64,000 nt of DNA, from NCBI RefSeq assembly GCF_002154725.1, contig NZ_MTAW01000145.1:1-64000 (forward strand), read 5' to 3'. The stretch is from Nostoc sp. 106C (lineage in GTDB: Bacteria; Cyanobacteriota; Cyanobacteriia; Cyanobacteriales; Nostocaceae). Of this stretch, positions 45,754 through 54,126 are shown piece after piece. Made by a program: the position numbers and the translations under genes. Under the pieces are notes generated by a model. The model was not told where the DNA came from and did no database searches. It worked only from the letters and a program-made list of their open reading frames with translations. The stretch's first letter is position 1. Each line of letters opens with the position of its first letter.

Positions 45754-46224
45754 TTAAACAAACCAACTCATTTCAGGTAGCGGAGAATTTGACGTTTCCA
45801 ATTCCAAGTAACGCAGGTAATTTAAAAAGCGGCTAAAAACTTCACTTGCAGGTTCTTTTTTTACCGTACCGCGACGATTGATAATGTCGCCAACAGAAGT
45901 AATTTGACTGACATCACCTGGAACCTTGAGATAATTAATTACTTGATCGAAACCATAAGCTGCGATCGCTTCCTTCATCACAGCTTGCAAATGCTTACAG
46001 GGATAGCCTCCCAAACCCCCACAAGGACGGTTATTATTTGTACTGCAATAAAAATCTAGCGTCCCTGCTTCAAAAAAAGAAACGTAAACCCGTTCAATAT
46101 CAGAACCGCTAGAAACTACTCCCTGTACACGATGATTAAATAACTCAACAAACGGAACCTGCTTCACATCCCGCTTGGTTGCAGCATTTTTCTGGCTGGA
46201 AGCTGTAAACGATGAATCAGGCAT
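45754..46224 (-). CDS. SWIM-type zinc-finger protein (YehQ N-terminus-like)
   Basis: A 156-residue protein, the first gene of the minus-strand cluster. The zinc-binding pattern is C60, C68, C76 and H78 in DFYCSTNN...CGGLGGYPCKHLQ, a SWIM finger with a wide first spacing. SWIM domains bind DNA or proteins. The C-terminal 60 residues are helical. Adjacency to the MoxR, vWA and DUF5682 genes supports assignment to a YehLMPQ-like system. The next gene starts 91 bases downstream. Confidence 0.75.
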   Translation of the reverse strand: MPDSSFTASSQKNAATKRDVKQVPFVELFNHRVQGVVSSGSDIERVYVSFFEAGTLDFYCSTNNNRPCGGLGGYPCKHLQAVMKEAIAAYGFDQVINYLKVPGDVSQITSVGDIINRRGTVKKEPASEVFSRFLNYLRYLELETSNSPLPEMSWFV

Positions 46225-46897
46225 AACGTAATAATCCCAATTTGGCGAAACTTTGAAATCGTCAAATAATCCGTGAGAACGTTAGCAAAATCTATGATTT
46301 AAAATCGAGAATCCAACATGATATTAGCCCACTTACCATGCTCATCTGTAAATTTTACATATAGCCACCATAAAAATACGTAAAATCCTGTCTCTTTGCA
46401 AAAGTTATTATTTGGGCGGAATGGCAATAGGCGATGTCTAGCTTACGCACTTGCAAATCTAAAATCTCTAAGGAAAACGCATCTAAAAATCAAGCACTCG
46501 CTTTCTAGCTTGTTTTATGCTTACGAGTCCTTGTTAAGAAACTTTGAGAGTAGCCATAATTTTTGATTGGATTTGACCCAACATAAATTGAAATTACCGA
46601 GTATCACCTCAGCTTTCCTATTACTCTAAGTAGATAAAAATAGGAAATCAAAAAAAGCAATAATGGTCAACTACCAATACTCATACCATTTCACCTTAAT
46701 AATGATACAAATACGCGGATAAAGGTTTAGCAATGCTAAACCCCTACGAAAAATTTATGTGTATCAGGATTTTCGTGAATTGGTATCACACCAAATTGCA
46801 ATCAAAAGTAGTATCTTTCATTGCAACCCTAACGTCTTGTAGGGCAGCAATCTCATCAATTTTAAGCTAATACAACAGATAGTAACTTAGTAGAGAT
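46225..46897. other. intergenic region upstream of the SWIM-vWA-MoxR cluster
   Basis: About 670 bases containing the probable cluster promoter at the left end. A perfect hairpin GGTTTAGC-AAT-GCTAAACC occurs at 46724-46742, the kind found in dispersed Nostoc repeats. No open frame with a ribosome site. Confidence 0.5.
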
Positions 46898-47113
46898 TTA
46901 AGTCAATTTATAAAAGATATTAGGGTCTAAATCAGGAGGAAATGCAAAAACTTCTTTGCCTGATAACATTATTGTTTTTTGGTAAAGTGCAACTGCTTTT
47001 AACAGATAACAGTGCTTAATTGGCACCCATTGTTCATCATTGTGAAAATAGATGACAACACGTTCTAATGAGTACTTTTCTAGTGGTAAAGAAGTTTTCC
47101 AAGGAGAAATCAT
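46898..47113 (-). CDS. hypothetical protein, 71 aa
   Basis: A 71-residue open frame with an ATG start, balanced composition and no low-complexity sequence (IYFHNDEQWVPIKHCYLL, then GKEVFAFPPDLDP). No family recognised, no signal or membrane segment, and only a weak ribosome site. Isolated between repeats; plausible but unproven. Confidence 0.4.
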   Translation of the reverse strand: MISPWKTSLPLEKYSLERVVIYFHNDEQWVPIKHCYLLKAVALYQKTIMLSGKEVFAFPPDLDPNIFYKLT

Positions 47114-47357
47114 TTTTTGTTACTAAAGAAAGTTTTAAATAATACATTAATAGTAATTATAAAATGAGTATTTTCTGGATTATAATTAGCAAAACTATCT
47201 AAAGTAGCAATTTATATATATCAAAAGACGTAAATTTAAGCTGTTGTTAAATGATATATATTTGGCAACCTAAGTAAGTAGCTTGAATTAATATAATAAA
47301 TACTTATTTAAAGATTGTGTTTCTTACCAATTAATATCTTTTTGCAGTTTGGTATTT

Positions 47358-47493
47358 GCATCGACCTGCAATGCTAATGCATTGCTCTGCAATGCTAATA
47401 CATCGCTCTGCAATGCTAATGCATCGACCTGCAATGCTAATGCATCGCCCTGCAATGTTAATGCATCGCTCTGTAATGTTAATGCATCGACAG
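47358..47493. repeat. 21-nt tandem repeat, about 6.5 copies
   Basis: Six full units with the pattern GCATCGnyCTGCAATGCTAA plus one base, with few substitutions, run contiguously from 47358 to 47483, followed by a partial unit. There are no spacers, so it is not CRISPR. The period is a multiple of 3, which leaves the frame open and creates an apparent cysteine/asparagine-rich peptide I do not believe in. It lies beyond the 3' end of the second transketolase gene. Confidence 0.9.
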
Positions 47494-47505
47494 ACAAATT
47501 ATATT

Positions 47506-47530
47506 GCCCGCAAGCTTCTAGCCTGCGGGC
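47506..47530 (-). terminator. hairpin downstream of the second transketolase
   Basis: GCCCGCA (47506-47512) pairs with TGCGGGC (47524-47530) around an 11-base loop, 61 bases beyond the transketolase stop. On the minus strand an AT-rich but not T-rich stretch follows, so termination efficiency is uncertain. Confidence 0.5.
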
Positions 47531-47590
47531 GGTTGTTGAGTGTCCGAGAGAACTATATTTTTGTCAGTGTTAACAAGGACATCATGGATG

Positions 47591-49489
47591 TTATTCTGTT
47601 GGCACCCAACTAGCTTGTTGAACAAGCGATCGCACTGCTTCGACAATGGCATCGGCATCAATGCGGGCGGCATGAAGTAGTTCTTCAGGAGTGCCCGATC
47701 CTGGCATATCTTGTACGGCTAGCTTGACAAAGTTTAGTGGCAATTCACCATAGCTAGGAGCAGCGCCCACACCTACAAAAGCATCAAGAACAGCAGCACC
47801 TAGTCCGCCTTCACTCCAGTGATCTTCTACTACAATGAGTTTGCCATCTGTGTCACGGGCGGCTTGGTGCAGGGTTGCAGCATCAATTGGCTTGAGAGAG
47901 TAAGCATCAATGATCCGCACTGCAATGTCTTCTTGTTTCAGGCGATCGTAAGCTTTGAGTGCTTCATGTACTGTAATCCCGGCTGCAATTACCGCTACTT
48001 GATCGCGATCGGAACTGCGAACAACTTTGCTACCACCAACTGCAAAATCTTCATCAGATGGATAAAGAACAGGTGTGCTTTCACGGGTTGTGCGCAGATA
48101 AACAATGCCATCAAGATCTACCATTTCGGCTACAAGTTTGGCAGTCTGATTAGCATCGCAGGGGTAAAGCACGGTGCTGCTCCAAACTGCGCGCAAACAA
48201 GCTAAATCTTCCAATGCCATTTGGGAAGGGCCATCTTGACCAATTGAGACTCCCGCATGGGAACCAACAAGTTTAATATCAGCGCGAGAGATCGCAGCCA
48301 TGCGGATAAAATCGTAAGCTCGACTTAAGAACGCTGCAAAGGTGGAAGCAAAAGGTTTGTACTGGCGCACTTGTAATCCTACTGCTGCGGCTACCATTTG
48401 CTGCTCGGCAATGTACATCTCAAAATAGCGATCGGGGTAAGTTTTGGCAAACTCTTCGGCGTAGGTGGAGTTGCTCACTTCTCCATCTAAAGCAACCACA
48501 TCCGGTCGGGATGCGCCTAAAGCTTTCAAAGCATCCCCGTAGGCTTTACGAGTTGCAACTAAATCACCTTCTTGGTATACAGGAAGCTGGAGAGCTTGAG
48601 TTTGAGCAGTTGTAGCTGTTTGAACCTCCGAGTTCGGTTGTTCAACCTGAATAATTATTTGGCGTTCTCCTCCCAATTCAGCGATCGCATTTTTGGCATC
48701 ATCGGGTTTTAATGCTTTACCATGCCAACCGCCAATATCTTCTAAATGAGCTACACCCTTGCCTTTTTTTGTCCGAGCCACAATAAGTGTAGGAAAATCG
48801 AGGTTATCGACTGCTTCTGCGTAGGCTTGGTCAATTTCTTCTAAGTTGTGACCGTCTATTTCAATTGTTTTCCAGCCGAAAGCCCGAGCGCGATCGCAGT
48901 ATACTTGAGTGTTCCAACCTAACATTGTTTCGCCGCGCTGGCCCAAGCGGTTGACATCAAGGATAGCGATTAAATTTGCCAGTTTGTAGTGGGTGGCGTG
49001 TTCAAAAGCTTCCCAAATCGAACCTTCAGCCATTTCACTATCCCCAAGCAAAACCCAAGTATGATATGGTAGCTTGTCTAAATATTCGCCAGCTAAAGCA
49101 ACGCCAACGGCAACTGGTAATCCTTGACCAAGGGAACCAGTTGCCACATCTACCCAAGGTAGTACTGGAGTAGGGTGTCCTTCTAAGCGACTGCCATATT
49201 TTCGTAGTGACATCAACTCGTGATCGTCAATTACTCCTGCGGCACGATACATTGCATACAATAGCGGTGCTGCATGTCCTTTTGAGAAGATGAGGTGGTC
49301 GTTGTTGCGATCGCTTGGATTGCTGAAGTCGTAGTGGAGATACTTCGCAAGCAGCACTGCCATTAAGTCAGCAGCAGACATAGAAGAAGTGGGATGACCC
49401 GAGCCAGCAGCCGTGGTAGCACGAATACTATCAACCCGCAATTGTTGTGCCAACTCATGCCATGCTTGCAATTGTTCAACGGTAGCCAT
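47591..49489 (-). CDS. second transketolase, animal/TKTL-type
   Basis: A 632-residue transketolase of the shorter class. It has GSGHPTSSMSAADLMAVL, the TPP motif region GDSEMAEGSIWEA, NRLGQRGET and SHAGVSIGQDGPSQMALEDLA. These features resemble animal transketolases and DXS-like fusions rather than the 670-residue enzyme at 18582-20594. It transfers C2 ketol units with thiamine diphosphate. Having both types in one genome suggests a specialised role (for example heterotrophic or dark carbon flow) and possible acquisition. Monocistronic, flanked by repeat-rich spacers. Confidence 0.9.
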   Translation of the reverse strand: MATVEQLQAWHELAQQLRVDSIRATTAAGSGHPTSSMSAADLMAVLLAKYLHYDFSNPSDRNNDHLIFSKGHAAPLLYAMYRAAGVIDDHELMSLRKYGSRLEGHPTPVLPWVDVATGSLGQGLPVAVGVALAGEYLDKLPYHTWVLLGDSEMAEGSIWEAFEHATHYKLANLIAILDVNRLGQRGETMLGWNTQVYCDRARAFGWKTIEIDGHNLEEIDQAYAEAVDNLDFPTLIVARTKKGKGVAHLEDIGGWHGKALKPDDAKNAIAELGGERQIIIQVEQPNSEVQTATTAQTQALQLPVYQEGDLVATRKAYGDALKALGASRPDVVALDGEVSNSTYAEEFAKTYPDRYFEMYIAEQQMVAAAVGLQVRQYKPFASTFAAFLSRAYDFIRMAAISRADIKLVGSHAGVSIGQDGPSQMALEDLACLRAVWSSTVLYPCDANQTAKLVAEMVDLDGIVYLRTTRESTPVLYPSDEDFAVGGSKVVRSSDRDQVAVIAAGITVHEALKAYDRLKQEDIAVRIIDAYSLKPIDAATLHQAARDTDGKLIVVEDHWSEGGLGAAVLDAFVGVGAAPSYGELPLNFVKLAVQDMPGSGTPEELLHAARIDADAIVEAVRSLVQQASWVPTE

Positions 49490-50136
49490 GATTAATCTCC
49501 TACAAAAATAGGGGCTAGGGGATGAGAAATCTTCGCACTCAGAGAAAGAGCTTATAACCAGGTTGAATACGCCTCACAAAGCACGCAGTGATTTGAGTAT
49601 TTGCCTTTTTGAGCCTGTCTTATAAACCTATGTGTTGCATATTCAGCCTTTAACAACACAATTGCTATCTCAAAACTTTGAGTTTCTGACTTATTTTAAA
49701 AAATGAAAACAATCTTCATTCTCTGAATATAGCTAAGTATAAGAATCCTAAATTATTTGTGAAAAACTTTAAGCAGTCTATGGTGGATAGTGCCCACCAT
49801 ATTTACTTGGATTTCAAAAATCAATAGGAAGCCCATCGTATACACATCGTAATTAAGAAGTGCGATTCTTTCCTCTAACAAATGGTAGAGTAATCAGGTA
49901 TAAATTATTTAATTATGCAAATGCTTATCAAATTCCGATCCAAGTGCGGAAACATCCGCTTTGTTTGAGTATTCCTCGCTGTAACTTACTCTGAATGAGG
50001 CAATCCAGATTAATTTTTAATAAATTATGTAATACAAATCACTATTGAAAACACAAATACTTCAAAGTTTGATATTAGAAGTAGCAAGCTCATTCTTAAC
50101 CTCAAAATCTTCAGAATGAATGAGCTATAGAGCTAA
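49490..50136. other. intergenic region upstream of the second transketolase
   Basis: About 650 AT-rich bases. A perfect 8-bp stem TATGGTGG/CCACCATA lies at 49779-49801. A weaker AGCTCATT/AATGAGCT pair (50087-50126) just after the small gene below could be its terminator. I find no open frame or tRNA. Confidence 0.45.
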
Positions 50137-50301
50137 TTACCATAACATCATTGGCAAACCAGCAATTACAGAAGCAATACCTGTCCAAATCGAGAAGCGC
50201 CCGATATCTGCTTCATCTAATGCAACACCCATTTGAGTCATCGCTGCCAATAATGCTGCCAATATAACTATAAACAAGCTGGCATATCCCAAGTTAATCA
50301 T
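50137..50301 (-). CDS. small membrane protein, 54 aa
   Basis: A 54-residue frame beginning MINLGYASLFIVILAALLAA and ending GLPMMLW. The ATG at 50301 is preceded by GAGGA at a good distance. Two hydrophobic helices (about 5-22 and 38-53) flank a short acidic loop (LDEADIGRFS). The clean ribosome site, the amphipathic loop and absence of overlap with other genes support a real gene. Family not recognised. It is divergent from the CDF transporter gene, 242 bases away. Confidence 0.65.
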   Translation of the reverse strand: MINLGYASLFIVILAALLAAMTQMGVALDEADIGRFSIWTGIASVIAGLPMMLW

Positions 50302-50543
50302 GATTCATCCTCATCATTTCATGACATTTCTAGCTTCTCAGAGTATTTGCATTTCAAATAATCAATACTCTAACCTCATAAAATAATGGCGATTATTTTC
50401 TCTAACTTCTGCTATACGGATGGCAAATTCTCTATTTCTTTCTATTTAAAGAAAGAGATTGATGTTAAGTTAAGTTAGTGGTGATTAGCACAAAAATTCT
50501 AGAAACTAGCGTTAAGAAGCAGGCTGTTATTTAGGTATCAAGG

Positions 50544-51470
50544 ATGGCACATAATCATAGTCATAGTCATCATCATCATCATGAACATGGCACTAATAAC
50601 TACAGCCGCGCTTTCATGATTGGTATTATCCTGAATTTGGGATTTGTAATTATTGAAGCAGTTTATGGATACTTAGCTCACTCTCTGGCTCTGCTTGCTG
50701 ATGCAGGCCACAATATGAGTGATGTATTAGGACTGCTACTTGCTTGGGGTGCAAGTTTTCTGGGTAGCCGACCCCCAAGCCAACGCTATACCTATGGTCT
50801 GCGACGTTCCTCAATCTTAGCGGCTTTGATTAATGCGATCGCGCTTTTGTTAGTCATGGGCGGAATTGCTTGGGAAGCGCTGCAACGCTTTCACACACCC
50901 GCATCTGTAGGAGGAAATACAGTCATCGCTGTTGCGATGGTAGGAATTTTCATCAATACGATCACTGCACTGATGTTTATGTCCGGTCGCAAACACGACT
51001 TAAACATTCGCGGCGCATTCTTACACATGGCTGCTGATGCTGGAGTTTCTTTAGGAGTTGTATTAGCTGGTATCGCCATTGTTTTCACAGGCTGGCTATG
51101 GTTTGACCCAGTTGTGAGCTTGATTATCGTTGCTGTGGTGGTATTTGGAACTTGGCAGTTATTGAAAGATTCGGTGAATCTAGCATTAGATGCTGTCCCA
51201 GAGGGAATTGAGCCATTAGCAGTTCAAACTTATCTATCAGAACTTCCTGGTGTTACCCAAATCCACGATTTACACATTTGGGCAATGAGTACAACTGAAA
51301 CAGCCTTAACTGCTCACTTGGTGATGTCCTCTGGTCATCCTGGTGATGATTTTCTCGTCCAAACTTGTAAAGAACTGCACGACCATTTCGGCATTGAACA
51401 TTCTACTTTACAAATAGAAATTGGCGATTCCAATCAAACCTGTGCTTTGGCTTCTCACCATAAAGTCTGA
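50544..51470 (+). CDS. cation diffusion facilitator (zinc/cobalt efflux), CzcD-like
   Basis: A 308-residue CDF transporter. A histidine-rich N-terminus (HNHSHSHHHHHEHG) binds metal, then six helices follow. The metal-site motifs HNMSD in helix 2 and HMAADAG in helix 5 are intact, with a cytoplasmic C-terminal domain (ALDAVPEGIEP). It exports Zn2+ and similar divalent ions in exchange for protons. A stretch upstream may carry a metal-responsive promoter, but I see no clear operator. Two bases separate it from the convergent protease gene. Confidence 0.92.
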   Translation: MAHNHSHSHHHHHEHGTNNYSRAFMIGIILNLGFVIIEAVYGYLAHSLALLADAGHNMSDVLGLLLAWGASFLGSRPPSQRYTYGLRRSSILAALINAIALLLVMGGIAWEALQRFHTPASVGGNTVIAVAMVGIFINTITALMFMSGRKHDLNIRGAFLHMAADAGVSLGVVLAGIAIVFTGWLWFDPVVSLIIVAVVVFGTWQLLKDSVNLALDAVPEGIEPLAVQTYLSELPGVTQIHDLHIWAMSTTETALTAHLVMSSGHPGDDFLVQTCKELHDHFGIEHSTLQIEIGDSNQTCALASHHKV

Positions 51471-51472
51471 CC

Positions 51473-52768
51473 TTAAGGCTGGGTATTAGTTGGCGATGGC
51501 AGCGGCTCAGGTCTGACTGTCAATTGCAAAGTCTGTCCATTGCGTTGTACTTCGATTGGCAAGTTCTTACCTATACCACTGTTTTGAAGTATTTGTAGAA
51601 TTTCATCAGCTTTGGTAACTGGTTGATTGTTAATTCTTTGGATGACATCTCCTGCACGCAATCCGGCTCTATCAGCTGGCGAACGAGGAACTACACGAGC
51701 AATTAAAATTCCTTGATCTGCTTGAATGTGAATATTAGTATTAGGAGAATTATTGAGTCTTTGTTTAATTTCTGGCGTTAGAGCTAGCATTTCGATACCT
51801 AAATACGGGTATTCAACTTTGCCCTTACTAATCAATTGCTGACTAATTCTTTGAGCCGTATCGATAGGAATGGCAAAGCCGATACCTTCAGCACCTTGAA
51901 TAATTGCTGTGTTAATTCCTATTACTTGACCGCGCGCATTGAGTAAAGGCCCGCCTGAATTACCAGGATTAATTGCTGCATCAGTTTGAATATAGCTAGC
52001 TGGTCTGGTAGAAAGGTTTAAAGAACGGTTAATCGCACTAATCACACCGACGGTTACAGTTTGTTGCAAACCCAAGGGATTACCAATTGCGATCGCCCAT
52101 TGTCCTGGTCGCACTGAGTCAGAATTTGCGATTTCTACTGTTGGGAGATTATTACCAGGAATCTGGACAACTGCAACATCGCTTACAGGATCGTTACCCA
52201 ACACTTTGCCTTGAACAGTACGACCATCAGAAAATGACACCGTTACTGTATCAGCATTGTTGACAACATGAGCGTTGGTAAGAATTCGCCCATTGGGATC
52301 GATAACAAAACCAGAACCAAGACCGCGCACAACTCGCTCTTGAGGCTGTGTTGGTACAGCTTCACCAAAAAACCGCCGCAAGAATGGATCGTTCAACCCA
52401 CCAGGTAGCTGTGGCGCTTGAGTTGTCACAGTTCGAGAAGTATTAATTTGAACTACTGCTGGTTCGACTTTTTCTACAACTGCTACCACAAAATTGTTGT
52501 CTTCAGCAGTTGGAGTAAGAGAGCGATCGCTTTGATTAGCTGTCTGTTGAACTGTGGGTGTTGGGGTAGAAGCAACCAGAGGACTAACTTCTCTAGATAC
52601 ATCTGTTGTACAACTACTTAAAAATCCGGCTGTTATTCCTAAACAAGGTACTAGTAAGTAAGTTATTGGTTGTTGAAAAAAAAGCTTGATCATTGATACT
52701 GTTTGCTTAGTTGACAAAATGTTCAAATTTAATAAATTCGACCCCAAATGTTTTGCTTGATGTTGCAT
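51473..52768 (-). CDS. HtrA/Deg-family trypsin-like serine protease with PDZ domain
   Basis: A 431-residue protease. The catalytic triad is H167 (LTNAHVV), D197 (VSDVAVV) and S271 (NPGNSGGPLL), followed by one PDZ domain (about 315-415, GILIARVVPRSPADRAGLRAGDVI). The N-terminal hydrophobic segment ends in LSSC with C53 as a possible lipoprotein cysteine, which would anchor it to a periplasmic membrane face. In-frame ATGs exist at residues 1 and 26; the second gives a more usual signal. It matches the cyanobacterial HhoA/HhoB/HtrA group, which clears damaged envelope proteins. Confidence 0.92.
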   Translation of the reverse strand: MQHQAKHLGSNLLNLNILSTKQTVSMIKLFFQQPITYLLVPCLGITAGFLSSCTTDVSREVSPLVASTPTPTVQQTANQSDRSLTPTAEDNNFVVAVVEKVEPAVVQINTSRTVTTQAPQLPGGLNDPFLRRFFGEAVPTQPQERVVRGLGSGFVIDPNGRILTNAHVVNNADTVTVSFSDGRTVQGKVLGNDPVSDVAVVQIPGNNLPTVEIANSDSVRPGQWAIAIGNPLGLQQTVTVGVISAINRSLNLSTRPASYIQTDAAINPGNSGGPLLNARGQVIGINTAIIQGAEGIGFAIPIDTAQRISQQLISKGKVEYPYLGIEMLALTPEIKQRLNNSPNTNIHIQADQGILIARVVPRSPADRAGLRAGDVIQRINNQPVTKADEILQILQNSGIGKNLPIEVQRNGQTLQLTVRPEPLPSPTNTQP

Positions 52769-52841
52769 ATTTTTAGTAGATACTAATGATTAATTTTTGT
52801 TATAAAAATAATGTAAATATCGCTTGTTTAATTTGGTGTTC

Positions 52842-53849
52842 TCATTGTCCGTCGATTTCAGAATCTACTTTGCCGTTCCCATCATTAGAGGAACGCATTT
52901 GAGCAAGCAACCTTAGAGAATCACTGATCCGGTGAGGTTTGGGTAATTCACCTTTTCCTGCTGGCCATCCTTCACGCTGACGGGAACGATCGCCATCTGT
53001 CTCTTCGGTTTGGTCATGAAATAAAATCTGTGTCGTGGGAAAAGGCAAGTCTATGCCGTTTTCGACGAGCTTTTTCTTAATTGCACATAGTACGCGATCG
53101 CGTGAAATAAGATCATCTGCCCTGCGTGGTGGTTTAATCCACCAGCGTGCGCGTATATTAACAGTACTTTCAGCTAGTTCCATTACCAATACATCAGGAG
53201 CAGGGTCTTTTAATACCTGATCTACGCTATGCATTGCTTCTAAAATTAATTGCTTGGCTCGGTCAATATCATCACCATAACCAATACCGACATCGTACTG
53301 TAAACGGCGGCTTTCAAAGGCGGTATTTACGGTTATAGAATTGGTGAATAACTCGGAGTTAGGAATCACAATTCGGCGACCATCATAAGTTTTGATTGTG
53401 GTCGCGCGTGTTTCAATATTTTCTACAGTTCCCTCAAAATCTTTAAAGACGATCTGATCGTCTATTCGGAACGGTTCAGTTAGCAGAATTAAAATACCAG
53501 CTAAAAAGTTTTGCAAAATATCGCGGAAAGCAAAACCAATTGCTACCCCGCTGATTCCCAAAAGTTGCACTAAATCACCTGCTCTAAATGTGGGGATAAC
53601 AATTGATAAAGCCACAAATAGACCCACCAGTATTGTTGTACCCTGTGCTAACCTTCCTAGTACCAATCCTAGATTTCTAGCGTAGCGACGGTTACGAGTT
53701 AATCGTTTAACTGATTTTTTAATTGCTCCAGCAATCAAGAAAAATATGAGAAAAACAATTAAAGCTAGCACAAGCTTAGGCAACAGTGTAACAAATCCAT
53801 TGATCATGGATTGAACTTCTTTCCAGGCTAATGATATCTCTGCACTCAC
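52842..53849 (-). CDS. MscS-type small-conductance mechanosensitive channel
   Basis: A 335-residue protein. Hydrophobic helices (FVTLLPKLVLALIVFLIFFLIAG; TTILVGLFVALSIVI) lead to the pore-lining TM3 (VAIGFAFRDILQNFLAGILIL) and the beta domain starting LTEPFRIDDQIVFKDFEGTVENIETRATTIKTYDGRRIVIPN, the MscS signature. It releases ions on hypo-osmotic shock from the inner membrane. The C-terminal 50 residues are charged and variable. Start ATG; no operon partner evident. Confidence 0.93.
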   Translation of the reverse strand: MSAEISLAWKEVQSMINGFVTLLPKLVLALIVFLIFFLIAGAIKKSVKRLTRNRRYARNLGLVLGRLAQGTTILVGLFVALSIVIPTFRAGDLVQLLGISGVAIGFAFRDILQNFLAGILILLTEPFRIDDQIVFKDFEGTVENIETRATTIKTYDGRRIVIPNSELFTNSITVNTAFESRRLQYDVGIGYGDDIDRAKQLILEAMHSVDQVLKDPAPDVLVMELAESTVNIRARWWIKPPRRADDLISRDRVLCAIKKKLVENGIDLPFPTTQILFHDQTEETDGDRSRQREGWPAGKGELPKPHRISDSLRLLAQMRSSNDGNGKVDSEIDGQ

Positions 53850-53899
53850 GATCTTTACTTACTCATCATTAATTACGAAACTAGTAAAATTCTTTATTC

Positions 53900-54010
53900 T
53901 CAAGCGAGTTTGCTAAGGATAAAAGCTGCAAGAAATCCAAAGACGACGAGCAGTCCTGCAAAATCATGAGCTTGCTCAAAGGCTTCTGGAATTATGGTGT
54001 CTGTAATCGT
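53900..54010 (-). pseudogene. C-terminal stump of a ZIP-family metal transporter
   Basis: A 36-residue minus-strand frame, TITDTIIPEAFEQAHDFAGLL..., ends in FLAAFILSKLA and a TGA. The DTIIPEAFE segment followed by a last glycine-rich helix is the C-terminus of ZIP metal transporters. The frame is closed by TAA at 54011-54013 with no start codon, and no further ZIP sequence is visible upstream. It reads as a deletion remnant near a CDF transporter gene. Confidence 0.6.
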
Positions 54011-54018
54011 TTATAGTG

Positions 54019-54047
54019 ATTGACCTTTTTACTTCTAAGAGGTCAAT
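54019..54047. repeat. inverted repeat ATTGACC / GGTCAAT
   Basis: A perfect 7-bp inverted repeat with a 15-base loop, right at the break point of the ZIP remnant. It could be the terminator of the SDR gene read on the minus strand, or a scar of the rearrangement. Confidence 0.4.
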
Positions 54048-54126
54048 AATATTGTATGAAGCGATGCTCACAAAAACAATCTGTTGTGCTGGTTTAGTTT
54101 TTAGCAAGAAAATCTTTACTTTAACT

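Noticed and set aside
47358-47493. Possible CRISPR array
   Set aside because: Units are contiguous 21-mers without unique spacers and no cas gene is nearby.
47349-47573. Open frames of 74 and 85 codons over the 21-nt array
   Set aside because: They exist only because the repeat length is divisible by three; the peptide is low-complexity and there is no ribosome site.
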